Positions 52,785-60,515 of a stretch of DNA of 64,000 nucleotides are shown piece by piece. The notes beneath the pieces were generated by a model that was given only the letters and a program-made list of their open reading frames with translations, made no database searches and had not been told where the DNA came from. Every line of letters begins with the position of its first letter. Within the stretch, counting starts at the first letter, position 1. The position numbers were made by a program, and so were the translations under genes. Source of the stretch: Pseudodesulfovibrio tunisiensis (lineage in GTDB: Bacteria > Desulfobacterota > Desulfovibrionia > Desulfovibrionales > Desulfovibrionaceae). Location of the stretch: contig NZ_CP094380.1 of assembly GCF_022809775.1 (NCBI RefSeq), positions 3,075,501 to 3,139,500 of the forward strand, written 5' to 3'.

Positions 52785-53663
52785 TTAAATGTCGCTCTCT
52801 TCCGGAGTCACCGTTACGTTGAACAGGCGAAGGTTGTCCGCGAGGTCGCGGCCCATGAAGCCCCAGAGCAGGGGAACCGGTTCCCCGGGGGCCGCCTTCA
52901 GGGTCAGGGCCTCGGGATTGCGCAGAAACGCTCCGAGAGCCTGAAAAGCCTGTTCAGCCACATCGTTGTCGTCTGCCGCGGCATTTTCGCTCAAGCGGAA
53001 AAGGTCCGCAACCATCATGTCCCGGGCCTGATCCGGGGAAAGCTCCCGCGTCTCACCGGCAAGGGTGAGAAACCGGTTCACCACCGAGCGGTTCGTGAAC
53101 CGCAGCTCTGCCTTCTGTACGGTCAGGCCGAGCAACCTTTCCACGCGATCAAGGTTGCTGTCCAGCCCCCGGAATGTGCAGGAGAGTCGGAGTTGCGCCA
53201 CATTGTCCGCGTTGATGGTCAGGTTGTTTATTGTTAATGTACCGTTATCCTTGTCGAAAGAATAGTCAAGTGCACAGTCCGCCCTGAGGGCGCCCACATC
53301 CAGAAATCGGCACAGGGAATCACACAGCAGGGCGGTTTCCGGCTCGGGCGTGAAGGTGAGGCCCGCAGCCTCGGCCTTGAGAAAAAGCGGAACCTGATGC
53401 TGCTGGTCAAAGGCGTAGATACGCACCGTGTCCGCGGAAAGGCGATTGCCGTCCGGCAGGATGGCGTGGACCCGGTCCAGTCTGATGCTTCTGGACAGGA
53501 TATCCACGTTCAGTTCGCCGTAGTTCAGGGACAGGCCCGGGGTTGCCGCCACAGTGGCGTCCAGCTCCCGCGCTACCTCGGAGTTCACGAACCATTTCAG
53601 ACCGAGATAGCCCGCTGCAATGAAGATGAGAAAGGAGACAAGGAACTTGGCGAAGCGGGACAT
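52785..53663 (-). CDS. membrane-anchored periplasmic protein of unknown function
   Basis: 292 residues. One N-terminal membrane helix (about 7-25, FLVSFLIFIAAGYLGLKWFV), then a periplasmic part with alternating beta-strand pattern (LSLNYGELNVDILSRSIRLD, TLTINNLTINADNVAQLRLS). This beta-rich layout is faintly reminiscent of AsmA/DUF748-type envelope proteins, but no specific motif supports a name. It starts 2 bases after the ispDF stop and ends 43 bases before cysS, so it is cotranscribed with both. Confidence 0.7.
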   Translation of the reverse strand: MSRFAKFLVSFLIFIAAGYLGLKWFVNSEVARELDATVAATPGLSLNYGELNVDILSRSIRLDRVHAILPDGNRLSADTVRIYAFDQQHQVPLFLKAEAAGLTFTPEPETALLCDSLCRFLDVGALRADCALDYSFDKDNGTLTINNLTINADNVAQLRLSCTFRGLDSNLDRVERLLGLTVQKAELRFTNRSVVNRFLTLAGETRELSPDQARDMMVADLFRLSENAAADDNDVAEQAFQALGAFLRNPEALTLKAAPGEPVPLLWGFMGRDLADNLRLFNVTVTPEESDI

Positions 53664-53665
53664 GC

Positions 53666-54859
53666 TCAGATCTCCCGGAGGCCGGTCACGCAGGCCACGG
53701 CCTTGATGCCGAGTTTTTCCCCGGTGAAACCGAGTTTTTCCTCGGTGGTGGCCTTGAAATTCACCTGTCGCGCATCCAGTCCCAGAAGACGGCCCACGTT
53801 CTTGGCGATCTGGTCGGCATGGGGCGCAAGGCGCGGCACCTGTGCAATGGCCGTCAGGTCCGCGTGCACGATGCGCACCCCGGCGTTTTCCGCCATGAAC
53901 AGGACTTCGCGCAGAAGCACGCCGCTGTCCATGTTTTCGAACCTGTTGTCCGTGTCCGGAAAATGGCGACCGATGTCCCCGCCGCCAAAGGTGCCGAGGA
54001 TGGCGTCGGCCAGAGCGTGCAGAAGCGCGTCGCCGTCGGAATGGGCTCGGATGCCGGGCGCGCCCGCCGGATGGGCACCCCGCCGAGCACGAAATCGCGA
54101 TTTCCGCCGTAGCGGTGCACGTCGTAGCCCCAGCCCGTGCAGGGAATGGTTTCCGTGGGGCGGCGCAGCAGCGCGAGATCGTCCGGATTGGTGATCTTGA
54201 TGTTGGCGGCTTCGCCTGCGACCACGGCCACAGGAGCGAGCCGTTCGGTCATGCTCGCATCGTCCGTGACTTCCCAGCCCTCGGCTTCGGCCTGTTCGTG
54301 TGCGCGGGCCAGAAGTCCGGTCTCGAACGCCTGCGGGGTCTGCACGGCGCGGAGTTCGTCCCGGTTCAGGGTCTCGGCCACCTCGTCGTTGGAAACGCGT
54401 TTCACGGTGTCCGTGACCGGGATGGCGGGAATGGCTGCCTGCGCTCCGTTTTCCAGAGCGTGGATCAGGGAGCTGACCAGCGTGGCCGAGGCAAAGGGAC
54501 GGGCCGAATCGTGCACCAGCACGGCGTCGCAGTCCCGGGGCAGGGCGGCGAGCCCGTTGCGTACCGAGTCCTGACGGCGGTCCCCGCCCTGAACCGTGGC
54601 CCAGCGGATGCCGAGGTCTTCGGACCGGAACAGCTTGGACACCTGTCTGGTCATGGCCTCTTCGTCCTCGGGCGGGAAGACGATGACAATGCCCTCGACT
54701 GCGGCGATGCGGGAAAAAGTGCGTGCGGAATGCCAGAAGAGCGGGGCGCCCAGGTATTCGAGATACTGCTTGCGGACGCCGCCCGAGACCTTGGCAAGGC
54801 GGGGAGCCTGCCCCGGCGGCCAGGATGATGCCCCAGACGTGTTTGAGCTGGCGGGTCAT
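53666..54859 (-). CDS. ispDF: bifunctional IspD/IspF (MEP pathway), two frameshifts as written
   Basis: IspD half (cytidylyltransferase, from HVWGIILAAGAGSRLAK after correction) and IspF half (cyclodiphosphate synthase, GWGYDVHRYG, RAHSDGDALLHALADAILG, DIGRHFPDTD, KATTEEKLGFTGEKLGIKA) of isoprenoid synthesis. Reading is broken twice: a G4 run at 54801-54804 has one base too many, and near 54069-54071 one G is missing (restoring it gives VPIPAGAPGIRAHSD). The two indels cancel, so total length is a whole 398 codons (397 residues plus stop). The enzyme is essential in MEP-dependent bacteria, so sequence error is the likely cause. GAGG precedes the ATG at 54859. Confidence 0.88.
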   Translation of the reverse strand: MTRQLKHVWGIILAAGAGSPPCQGLGRRPQAVSRIPGRPALLAFRTHFFPHRRSRGHCHRLPARGRRGHDQTGVQAVPVRRPRHPLGHGSGRGPPSGLGTQRARRPAPGLRRRAGARFGPSLCLGHAGQLPDPRSGKRSAGSHSRHPGHGHRETRFQRRGGRDPEPGRTPRRADPAGVRDRTSGPRTRTGRSRGLGSHGRCEHDRTARSCGRGRRRSRQHQDHQSGRSRAAAPPHGNHSLHGLGLRRAPLRRKSRFRARRGAHPAGAPGIRAHSDGDALLHALADAILGTFGGGDIGRHFPDTDNRFENMDSGVLLREVLFMAENAGVRIVHADLTAIAQVPRLAPHADQIAKNVGRLLGLDARQVNFKATTEEKLGFTGEKLGIKAVACVTGLREI

Positions 54860-54881
54860 TGTGCGCCTCGTATGCATGAGC

Positions 54882-54906
54882 GCCGGGCCCCCATTGGGAG
54901 CCCGGC
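54882..54906 (-). terminator. hairpin after RNase P RNA
   Basis: GCCGGGCCCCC and GGGAGCCCGGC form a GC-rich stem just 3' of rnpB on the minus strand. No T-run follows, so read-through into ispDF is likely. Confidence 0.4.
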
Positions 54907-54916
54907 ACAGTTGCGT

Positions 54917-55285
54917 TGTTGGAGCCGGACTGTAAGCCGGGTTTTGTCCCCCTTTCGGGGTGGCTGTCATTACTCTAGGACGACCGTTACCGGCCGCCTC
55001 AAGCAACCTACCCGGAAGCGGGGCCGGGCCGGCCCATGCGCTTCCCTATTTGGTCTTGCTCCGGACGGGGGTTGCCTGGCCGGACGGATCGCTCCGCCCG
55101 CCGGTGGGCTCTTGCCCCACCGTTTCACCCTTACCTCTCGGCCGAGGCCGGAAGGCGGTCTGCTTTCTGTTGCCCTTTCCGGGGATCGCTCCCCCCTGGG
55201 AGTTGCCCAGCGTCCTGCCCTGCGGAGCCCGGACTTTCCTCTCCGGCCCTTGCGGGCCGCGGCGACAGCCCGTCCGACTCCAAAT
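54917..55285 (-). ncRNA. rnpB: RNase P RNA (type A)
   Basis: Catalytic RNA that matures tRNA 5' ends. Read on the minus strand it begins GAGTCGGACGGGCTGTCGC, has the conserved AGAGGAAAGTCCGGGCTCC, the ACAGAAAGCAGACCGCC block, GAGGTAAGGGTGAAACGGTG, and ends with the conserved CTTACAGTCCGGCTCC near 54920. Ends are approximate by a few bases. It lies 37 bases after the zinc-ribbon gene without a clear promoter of its own and may be processed from a longer transcript. Confidence 0.93.
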
Positions 55286-55322
55286 ATCGTTTCAGCCGCG
55301 GCAAAGCGCGCGGCGAATTGTC

Positions 55323-56048
55323 CTAGCCGGCCTGGGAGATATGCTCTTCCCAGTAGATGAGCCGCTGGCAGTTGGGGCAGCTCAGGATCTGCTGGCCCTT
55401 CTGCAGGTCGTTGTAGTTCTGCGGCGGAATCTTGATGTGGCAGCCCTGGCACACGCCGTCGGCAACAGGCACGATGACCGGATTCTCCATGCGCTCGCGG
55501 ATGAACTCGTAGCGACCGAGGATCGGCGGCGGAACAACCTTGCAGGCCTTTTTCCGCTTTCTGTCCAGGCTGTCCAGAGACTTCTGAGCCTCGGCGATGC
55601 GCTGGTCCAGAGTAGCCTTCTGGGCGTCGAAATGTTCCTTGACGCCAGCGACTTCCTCGGCAATGCCCTTGAGCAGTTCTTCCTGCCTTTCGAGTTCCTC
55701 GTTCAGCGCGTCCTGTTCGTCGTCCCGCAGGCGGTTGAGTTTTTCCAGGGAATCCATTTCGCGCATCATGGCGTGGTATTCCTTGGTGTTGCCAACCATC
55801 ATCAGCTTGTTCTTGCTCTTCTTGATCTTGCTGACGTCCTCCTCGATCTCGCCGGTCAGGCTGGTCTTCTTGGACTTGAGGATTTCCAGCTTGTCCGTCA
55901 CCTGCTCCTTGCGGGAGTCCAGAGCGGCGAGCTGCTCCTCAAGAGCGGTCAGGGTGCGGGGAGCTTCCTCGATCTCCTTGCGCAGGATGAGGATTTCGTC
56001 ATCCACCTGCTGGAGAATCACCAACTGCTCGATCTGTTTCTGGTACAT
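55323..56048 (-). CDS. coiled-coil protein with C-terminal C4 zinc ribbon
   Basis: 241 residues. A long heptad-rich antiparallel coiled coil (about 1-170, with KLMMVGNTKEYHAMMREMD in the middle) and a C-terminal zinc ribbon with VCQGCHIKIPP and ILSCPNCQRLIYW (two CxxC pairs). This is the widespread zf-RING_7/DUF family often encoded next to Nif3-like genes, whose function is poorly defined. GAGGTGG precedes the ATG. Same order here: Nif3-like gene upstream, 51 bases away. Confidence 0.85.
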   Translation of the reverse strand: MYQKQIEQLVILQQVDDEILILRKEIEEAPRTLTALEEQLAALDSRKEQVTDKLEILKSKKTSLTGEIEEDVSKIKKSKNKLMMVGNTKEYHAMMREMDSLEKLNRLRDDEQDALNEELERQEELLKGIAEEVAGVKEHFDAQKATLDQRIAEAQKSLDSLDRKRKKACKVVPPPILGRYEFIRERMENPVIVPVADGVCQGCHIKIPPQNYNDLQKGQQILSCPNCQRLIYWEEHISQAG

Positions 56049-56099
56049 GTGTCCACCTCACTGTATCTTTGAAACGCGATTGCACGCGGTTTCTTCGGG

Positions 56100-57095
56100 T
56101 TACTTTTCGTGAAACGAAAACGGGTCTTCGGCTTCGAAAAATCTGACTTCCACGGAGTCCAGGCTCTCTGCCAGTTCATTGGCAAAGCGGCGCATCATTT
56201 CTTCCTCAAGGGAGAAATGGCCCACATCCATGACCCGGATGTCCGCTTCCAGCGCCGGGTGATACTTCACGTCCCCGGTGACGAGCACATCCGCTCCGAG
56301 ACGGGCCGCACTGCTGATCAGGCTGCCGCCGGAACCGCCGCAGAACGCCACGCGGGAGATCGTGTCCGCAATCGGACCACACTCGGTCCAGCCCCGGCAG
56401 TTCAGCGCCGAGGTCACTTTTTCCGTGAATGCCTGCCACGGCATTGCCTCGGGCAGGTCGCCGACCATGCCGATGCCGGTCTCCAGCGCCGGGCTCTGCA
56501 ATTCCCGCACGTAGTATTCCTGGGATTCCTGAAGCGCGAATTCCACGCTGCCGCGGATTTCCGGCCATGCCGCTCGGTCGCAGATGATGCGCACCTCGCC
56601 GGCCCGGGTCTGGGAAACCGCATGCACGCCCGGATTTTCAGCCCATTGCTCGGCCAGTTCCCGGCGCAGGGGCCGGGACGGCAGAAACGAGACTTCCAGA
56701 GCCGGGAAGCGGTGCTCCACGTCGAGAAATCGCGTGTTTTCCAGCGCCAGATGCTCGGCCAGCCAGAAGGCGGGACCATCGGGCCGGGAGTCGAGGGAAG
56801 TGTGTGCGGAATAGAGCCATGCGCCTGCAGCCAGAAAGCGGCGCAGCACGTCCAGATACGGGCCTTCGGCATTCGGGGCCACGGGCTTGCGGTACAGGGG
56901 ATGGTGGGCCACCATCACTTCCGCGCCCCAGTCCAGACATTGGGCGACCGTCTCCGGTTTCGGGTCCAGAGCCACGGCCACCTTGCGGGCCTCGGAAGCG
57001 GTTCCCGCGATCTGGAGCCCGGAATTGTCCCACGAACACTGGAACTCCTCAGGGGCCAGCTTTTTGACGGAAGATAAAATATCTTTAATTTTCAT
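56100..57095 (-). CDS. Nif3-like dinuclear metal centre protein (YqfO/YbgI family)
   Basis: 331 residues. N-terminal half MKIKDILSSVKKLAPEEFQ, CSWDNSGLQIAG, VMVAHHPLYRK (metal histidines), LYSAHTSLDS, and C-terminal half RVAFCGGSGGSLISSAARLG, ADVLVTGDVKYHPALEA, VMDVGHFSLEEEMMRRFANE, all family signatures. A PII-like insert lies between them (about 125-225). Toroidal hexamer with two metals, reported as GTP cyclohydrolase-like in some species; the role is uncertain. GGAGG lies before the ATG at 57095; an upstream extension of the frame overlaps a hairpin and is rejected. Confidence 0.88.
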   Translation of the reverse strand: MKIKDILSSVKKLAPEEFQCSWDNSGLQIAGTASEARKVAVALDPKPETVAQCLDWGAEVMVAHHPLYRKPVAPNAEGPYLDVLRRFLAAGAWLYSAHTSLDSRPDGPAFWLAEHLALENTRFLDVEHRFPALEVSFLPSRPLRRELAEQWAENPGVHAVSQTRAGEVRIICDRAAWPEIRGSVEFALQESQEYYVRELQSPALETGIGMVGDLPEAMPWQAFTEKVTSALNCRGWTECGPIADTISRVAFCGGSGGSLISSAARLGADVLVTGDVKYHPALEADIRVMDVGHFSLEEEMMRRFANELAESLDSVEVRFFEAEDPFSFHEK

Positions 57096-57122
57096 GCGGT
57101 TACACCTCCATACCGAGAAGAA

Positions 57123-57156
57123 GATGCTCCCCTCGGGTACCACCTCGGGGAGCATC
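57123..57156 (-). terminator. hairpin between tRNA and Nif3-like gene
   Basis: GATGCTCCCC (57123-57132) and GGGGAGCATC (57147-57156) form a 10-bp stem followed on the minus strand by TTCTTCTC. Likely the tRNA terminator or a leader hairpin. Confidence 0.45.
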
Positions 57157-57261
57157 GAAATCCTCTTCTGTCATCCTGCCTGCAGGATTTTTCAGGGAAT
57201 ATGAATTGGGCGGAACTACCGAATCCGTCAATCTCAATAAGTGTCTCCCGTTGGGGGCATA

Positions 57262-57337
57262 TGGTGGGCCAGCCAGGATTCGAACCTGGGACCGACCGGT
57301 TATGAGCCGGTGGCTCTGCCAACTGAGCTACTGGCCC
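57262..57337 (-). tRNA. tRNA-Met (anticodon CAT)
   Basis: 76 nt including encoded CCA (57262-57264). Acceptor arms GGGCCAG/CTGGCCC, D-arm AGCTCAGTTGGCAGAGC, anticodon stem ACCGG/CCGGT enclosing CTCATAA, T-arm GGTTCGAATCC. Elongator Met is favoured; a lysidine-modified Ile2 tRNA shares the CAT anticodon and cannot be excluded by eye. Confidence 0.9.
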
Positions 57338-57355
57338 TCACGGTTGGAGCGGATG

Positions 57356-57385
57356 AATATATACATGCTCCATTACAGGTGTCAA
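57356..57385 (-). promoter_or_regulatory. promoter of the tRNA gene
   Basis: On the minus strand a perfect TTGACA (57380-57385) is 18 bases from TATATT (57356-57361), 19 bases before the tRNA 5' end. Confidence 0.65.
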
Positions 57386-57390
57386 CACAA

Positions 57391-58578
57391 CTATGCCTTC
57401 TCCCGGATGCAACGCAGGACGTGCAGGGTGATTTCCGGCGACGTGCCCAGCCGCATGGGCGGACCCCAGTAGCCCGTGCCCACGTTGACGTAGAGCAGGG
57501 TGCCTCCCACGCGGTGCAGGCCGCGCACGTACGGCTGAAACCAGTGCACGGCATAGGTCCATGGAAAGAACTGGCCACCGTGCGTGTGGCCGGACAGCTG
57601 CACGTCGAATCCGGCTTCCTCGGCCTCGAACACGGAACGGGGTTGATGGGCGAGCAGGATGGAAACATCGTGGTCCGGCGCGGCCTGCATGGCCCGGGCC
57701 GGAGAGGAGACGTGCGCGGGGTCGATGCGGCGACTGCTGTAGTCCGAAACTCCGGCCAGCAGGATGCGTCCGTTGCCCGTGTCCACCAGTGCGTGCTCAT
57801 TGACCAGCGGGGTCATGCCCAGCCTGCGGACATGGGGCAGCCATTGGCGCACGCCGGAATAGTATTCGTGGTTGCCCGTGCAGAACCAGACTCCGTGCCT
57901 TGCCTTCAGGTCCGCGAACGGGGCGACCGAGTTGCGCAGTTCGGCCACGGTGCCGTCAACCATGTCTCCGGTGTGCACGACCATGTCCGGGGAAAGCGCA
58001 TTCACGCGGTCAACGACCATGCGCGCCCAGTCCGCCCGAATGGTCGGGCCGATGTGCGTATCGGAAATCTGGGCGATGGCGAATCCGTCCAGCCCGGCGG
58101 GCAGCCCGGGAATTTCCAGATTCACGCGGGAGACTTCCGGTTCCTTGCGGGCCTGATACACGGAAAGGGCGCTGAGTGGTGCGGCAGTGGCAAGCATGGC
58201 CGCGTTGGACGCATTGAGCAGGAACCGGCGACGGGTCGGGTCCGGGGAGGTCCGCTTTTTGCGAAAGGGCCGTGAAAACAGGCCTGCCGTGCGCAGGGCG
58301 GCAAGGGGCAGGTCGCGCAGGAGCATGAAGACCATGAGAAAGGAGACCAGTCCGAGAAACACGTAGCCGATCCAGTCCACGGAATTGAGCCATGTCGGGC
58401 TGTCCTGCCCCCGGCGCAGAAACCATGACAGGCGCTGGCCGAAGAGCAGCACGAAGAGCATGCCCCAGCCGAGAAGCTTGGCCTGTCTGGGGATGTTCAG
58501 CGGTTCCACCAGCCGCCACCCCAGATACAGGGTGAGCAGGGTGGCCGTGGTCAGGACGATGATGATCCACGTGGACAT
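57391..58578 (-). CDS. membrane-anchored metallophosphoesterase
   Basis: 395 residues. About three or four N-terminal membrane helices (about 3-105), an Arg-rich loop followed by a hydrophobic Tat-like stretch (RRRFLLNASNAAMLATAAPL), then a calcineurin-like phosphoesterase domain with all five blocks: IAQISDTHIGPTIR, VVHTGDMVDG, CTGNHEYYSG, ILLAHQP and LSGHTHGGQFFP. Similar to YkuE-type enzymes. Active site probably outside the cytoplasm. GGAGG lies 5 bases before the ATG at 58578. The substrate is unknown (phospholipid or nucleotide phosphoesters are possible). Confidence 0.88.
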   Translation of the reverse strand: MSTWIIIVLTTATLLTLYLGWRLVEPLNIPRQAKLLGWGMLFVLLFGQRLSWFLRRGQDSPTWLNSVDWIGYVFLGLVSFLMVFMLLRDLPLAALRTAGLFSRPFRKKRTSPDPTRRRFLLNASNAAMLATAAPLSALSVYQARKEPEVSRVNLEIPGLPAGLDGFAIAQISDTHIGPTIRADWARMVVDRVNALSPDMVVHTGDMVDGTVAELRNSVAPFADLKARHGVWFCTGNHEYYSGVRQWLPHVRRLGMTPLVNEHALVDTGNGRILLAGVSDYSSRRIDPAHVSSPARAMQAAPDHDVSILLAHQPRSVFEAEEAGFDVQLSGHTHGGQFFPWTYAVHWFQPYVRGLHRVGGTLLYVNVGTGYWGPPMRLGTSPEITLHVLRCIREKA

Positions 58579-58628
58579 GGTGCCTCCATGGCACAGAATA
58601 ACCACGGAAGTACGTCCGCGCAAGCAGG

Positions 58629-59399
58629 TCACTCCACGGGGATGATGCGGGGCAGGGCACCGGCCCGGGCGAACTCGGCGCGCCAGAATTCCATGTGCTG
58701 GCGGGTCTGGACCGCATGATGCTTGTGGCAGGGCACGTAGTAGATGTCCACGAGCACGCCGTCCAGTCTGGTCAGGCTCTGGGAGATGGGGTCGCTCTGG
58801 AAATCCTCGGCGCATCCATTGTGGGAATTGGCCGGGGAATCCTGAATCATGTCCGAAAAGATGACCACCCGGCGCTGGCCCTTGCCGTGCGCCAGCCCGG
58901 TGCGGAATGCCACGGCGTTGATGGTCTCGATGATGGGCGAGGGAAGTTTCGTGTTGATGCCGGAGGCGAATGCATGTTCCAATGCCTTGGAATACCGTTG
59001 TGCAAAGAATCTTTTGGCCTTGCGTTCCCGCATGGAGGATTCCGGGTTCGAGCGGAACCATGGGCCGGGTACGGTTGCCTGAAAGAACGGAACGCAGCGC
59101 AGATCGCTTTCCGGTTCGATGGGGTAGACCGAGAGCAGACAGGCACTGGCCACGGTCTGCCGGACTTCCTGCGCTGCCTTGCGCAGTCTGCTGCGCTGGT
59201 ATGGAGTCAGGGGGGTGGTTCTGTCGATGAGCACCACGGTTTGCCCATGTCGGGTATAGCTCGGGATGAGCGCGGAGTCTGCTTCTCCCTTCAGGTCCAT
59301 GTAGATTGTCGTGACAACCGCGACCAGACCTGTCACTGCGAGTATGGCTGCCAGCCAGCGTCTGGCTGTGCGGTTGTTCCCTGTTTTCGGGGCGGGCAT
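58629..59399 (-). CDS. membrane-anchored vWA-like protein of unknown function
   Basis: 256 residues. One N-terminal membrane helix (about 16-35, RWLAAILAVTGLVAVVTTIY), then an alpha/beta domain with TVVLIDRTTPLTPYQRSRLR (a D-x-T-x-P metal-site-like strand) and GQRRVVIFSDMIQDSPANSH, which together resemble a von Willebrand A fold. Four cysteines (ASACLLS, LRCVPFF, NGCAEDF, VPCHKHH) could form disulfides. Not recognised beyond this. The start at 59399 follows GAGGACCCC; the frame extends upstream across a regulatory palindrome and is rejected there. Promoter and operator-like palindrome upstream point to regulated expression. Confidence 0.65.
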   Translation of the reverse strand: MPAPKTGNNRTARRWLAAILAVTGLVAVVTTIYMDLKGEADSALIPSYTRHGQTVVLIDRTTPLTPYQRSRLRKAAQEVRQTVASACLLSVYPIEPESDLRCVPFFQATVPGPWFRSNPESSMRERKAKRFFAQRYSKALEHAFASGINTKLPSPIIETINAVAFRTGLAHGKGQRRVVIFSDMIQDSPANSHNGCAEDFQSDPISQSLTRLDGVLVDIYYVPCHKHHAVQTRQHMEFWRAEFARAGALPRIIPVE

Positions 59400-59464
59400 G
59401 GGGTCCTCGGGCAGGCCCTTTTCGGCAGACCTGCTGGTTGGGTAGCATTGTTGACGAACCAAGA

Positions 59465-59496
59465 TATCGTATTGTCTATATAGATATCATACGATA
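59465..59496. promoter_or_regulatory. nested palindrome overlapping the -10 of the vWA-like gene
   Basis: TATCGTAT (59465-59472) and ATACGATA (59489-59496) flank a central perfect palindrome TCTATATAGA (59475-59484). The right arm overlaps the -10 hexamer. The half-site TATCGYAT recurs in the inverted repeat upstream of lysR. Confidence 0.5.
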
Positions 59497-59515
59497 GAGG
59501 TGCGGTGCTCGTCAA
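59486..59515 (-). promoter_or_regulatory. promoter of the vWA-like gene
   Basis: On the minus strand TTGACG (59510-59515) is 18 bases from TATGAT (59486-59491). The -35 overlaps the lysR stop codon. Confidence 0.5.
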
Positions 59516-60399
59516 CTTCCGAGAACGTCTTTGGCAATATTCATGAATCGTTTCAGGAGCGGAGAAAGCCATTTCCCCTTGCTGCGAACCATGAGCAGGC
59601 CGGTTTCCAGCTCCGGGCCGTTCCAGGCAAGAGGCGACAGCCAGCCGCCGGAAAGCATTTCGCGAACCGCGTGTCTGGGAAAGATGGAAATGCCCGTGCC
59701 TTCGGCCACGGTCTGCCGGATTGCCTCGGAGCAGGAAAATTCGTGCACGGCTGCGGGGGAAACCCCTTCGTCGTCCAGCAGGTCTTCGAGAATTTTCCGG
59801 TAGCTGCAGTCTGCCGAGGAATACAGAAGCGTCTGCCCGTCCATGTCTGCCGGGCCGATGTTCCTGCGCTCGGCAAGGGGGTGGGATGGTCCGGCCACGA
59901 GAATCAGGGGCTCGGTGCGCAGCAGGGTGACCTCCATGTCACTGCCCCGGACCGAATCCGCGTACAGAAAGGCGAGGTCGGTCACGCCCTTGCGCAGGTC
60001 CTCGGCCAGATTGCGGCCCAGACAGGGGCGGATGTCCAGTCGCACGCGGGGATACTTGGCGGAAAACTGGCGCACTACCTTGGGAAAACCCCATGCGCAG
60101 GCCGACTCAGGGACGCGCATGACCAGTCCGCCGCGCGCCTCGGCAGCCCCGGTGAGTTCGCTTCTGATCTCCTCGGAAAGGTCTTCGGCTCTGGTGGCAT
60201 AATCCAGAAGCCGCTCTCCGGCCGAAGTCAGCCGAATGGTCCGGCCCATGCGTTCGAACAGCTTGATGTCCAGCGAGGTTTCCAGAGCCTGAATCTGGGC
60301 GGAAACCGAGGACTGCACCAGCCGCAACTCCCGTGCGGCCCGGGTGAAGCTCAGGGTGCGGGCCACGACCCGGAATGTCTTGAGTTGTCGAAGTTCCAT
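59512..60399 (-). CDS. LysR-family transcriptional regulator
   Basis: 295 residues. N-terminal winged HTH (MELRQLKTFRVVARTLSFTR, AARELRLVQSSVSAQIQALE, LFERMGRTIRLTSAGERLLD) and a LysR substrate-binding domain (about 90-290). The inducer is unknown. It lies directly upstream of the vWA-like gene on the same strand, and matching half-sites flank it on both sides, which suggests autoregulation and control of that gene. Confidence 0.93.
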   Translation of the reverse strand: MELRQLKTFRVVARTLSFTRAARELRLVQSSVSAQIQALETSLDIKLFERMGRTIRLTSAGERLLDYATRAEDLSEEIRSELTGAAEARGGLVMRVPESACAWGFPKVVRQFSAKYPRVRLDIRPCLGRNLAEDLRKGVTDLAFLYADSVRGSDMEVTLLRTEPLILVAGPSHPLAERRNIGPADMDGQTLLYSSADCSYRKILEDLLDDEGVSPAAVHEFSCSEAIRQTVAEGTGISIFPRHAVREMLSGGWLSPLAWNGPELETGLLMVRSKGKWLSPLLKRFMNIAKDVLGS

Positions 60400-60441
60400 G
60401 GGGTTTGTCCGCGTTGAGTGTCTCTTTTTCGGAAAATGCCG

Positions 60442-60487
60442 ATCGTGAAATGCGATATCGGCGACTGTTGCTATCGCATATCACGAT
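60442..60487. promoter_or_regulatory. 16-bp inverted repeat upstream of lysR
   Basis: ATCGTGAAATGCGATA (60442-60457) and TATCGCATATCACGAT (60472-60487) are inverted with one mismatch, 14 bases apart, 43 bases before the lysR start. Likely autoregulatory operator. Confidence 0.55.
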
Positions 60488-60515
60488 GGTCTGCCGCGGA
60501 CAATGGTCGGGATGG

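Noticed and set aside
57262..57337. tRNA-Ile2 (lysidine-modified CAT)
   Set aside because: Anticodon fits, but overall arms look more like elongator Met; kept as an alternative only.
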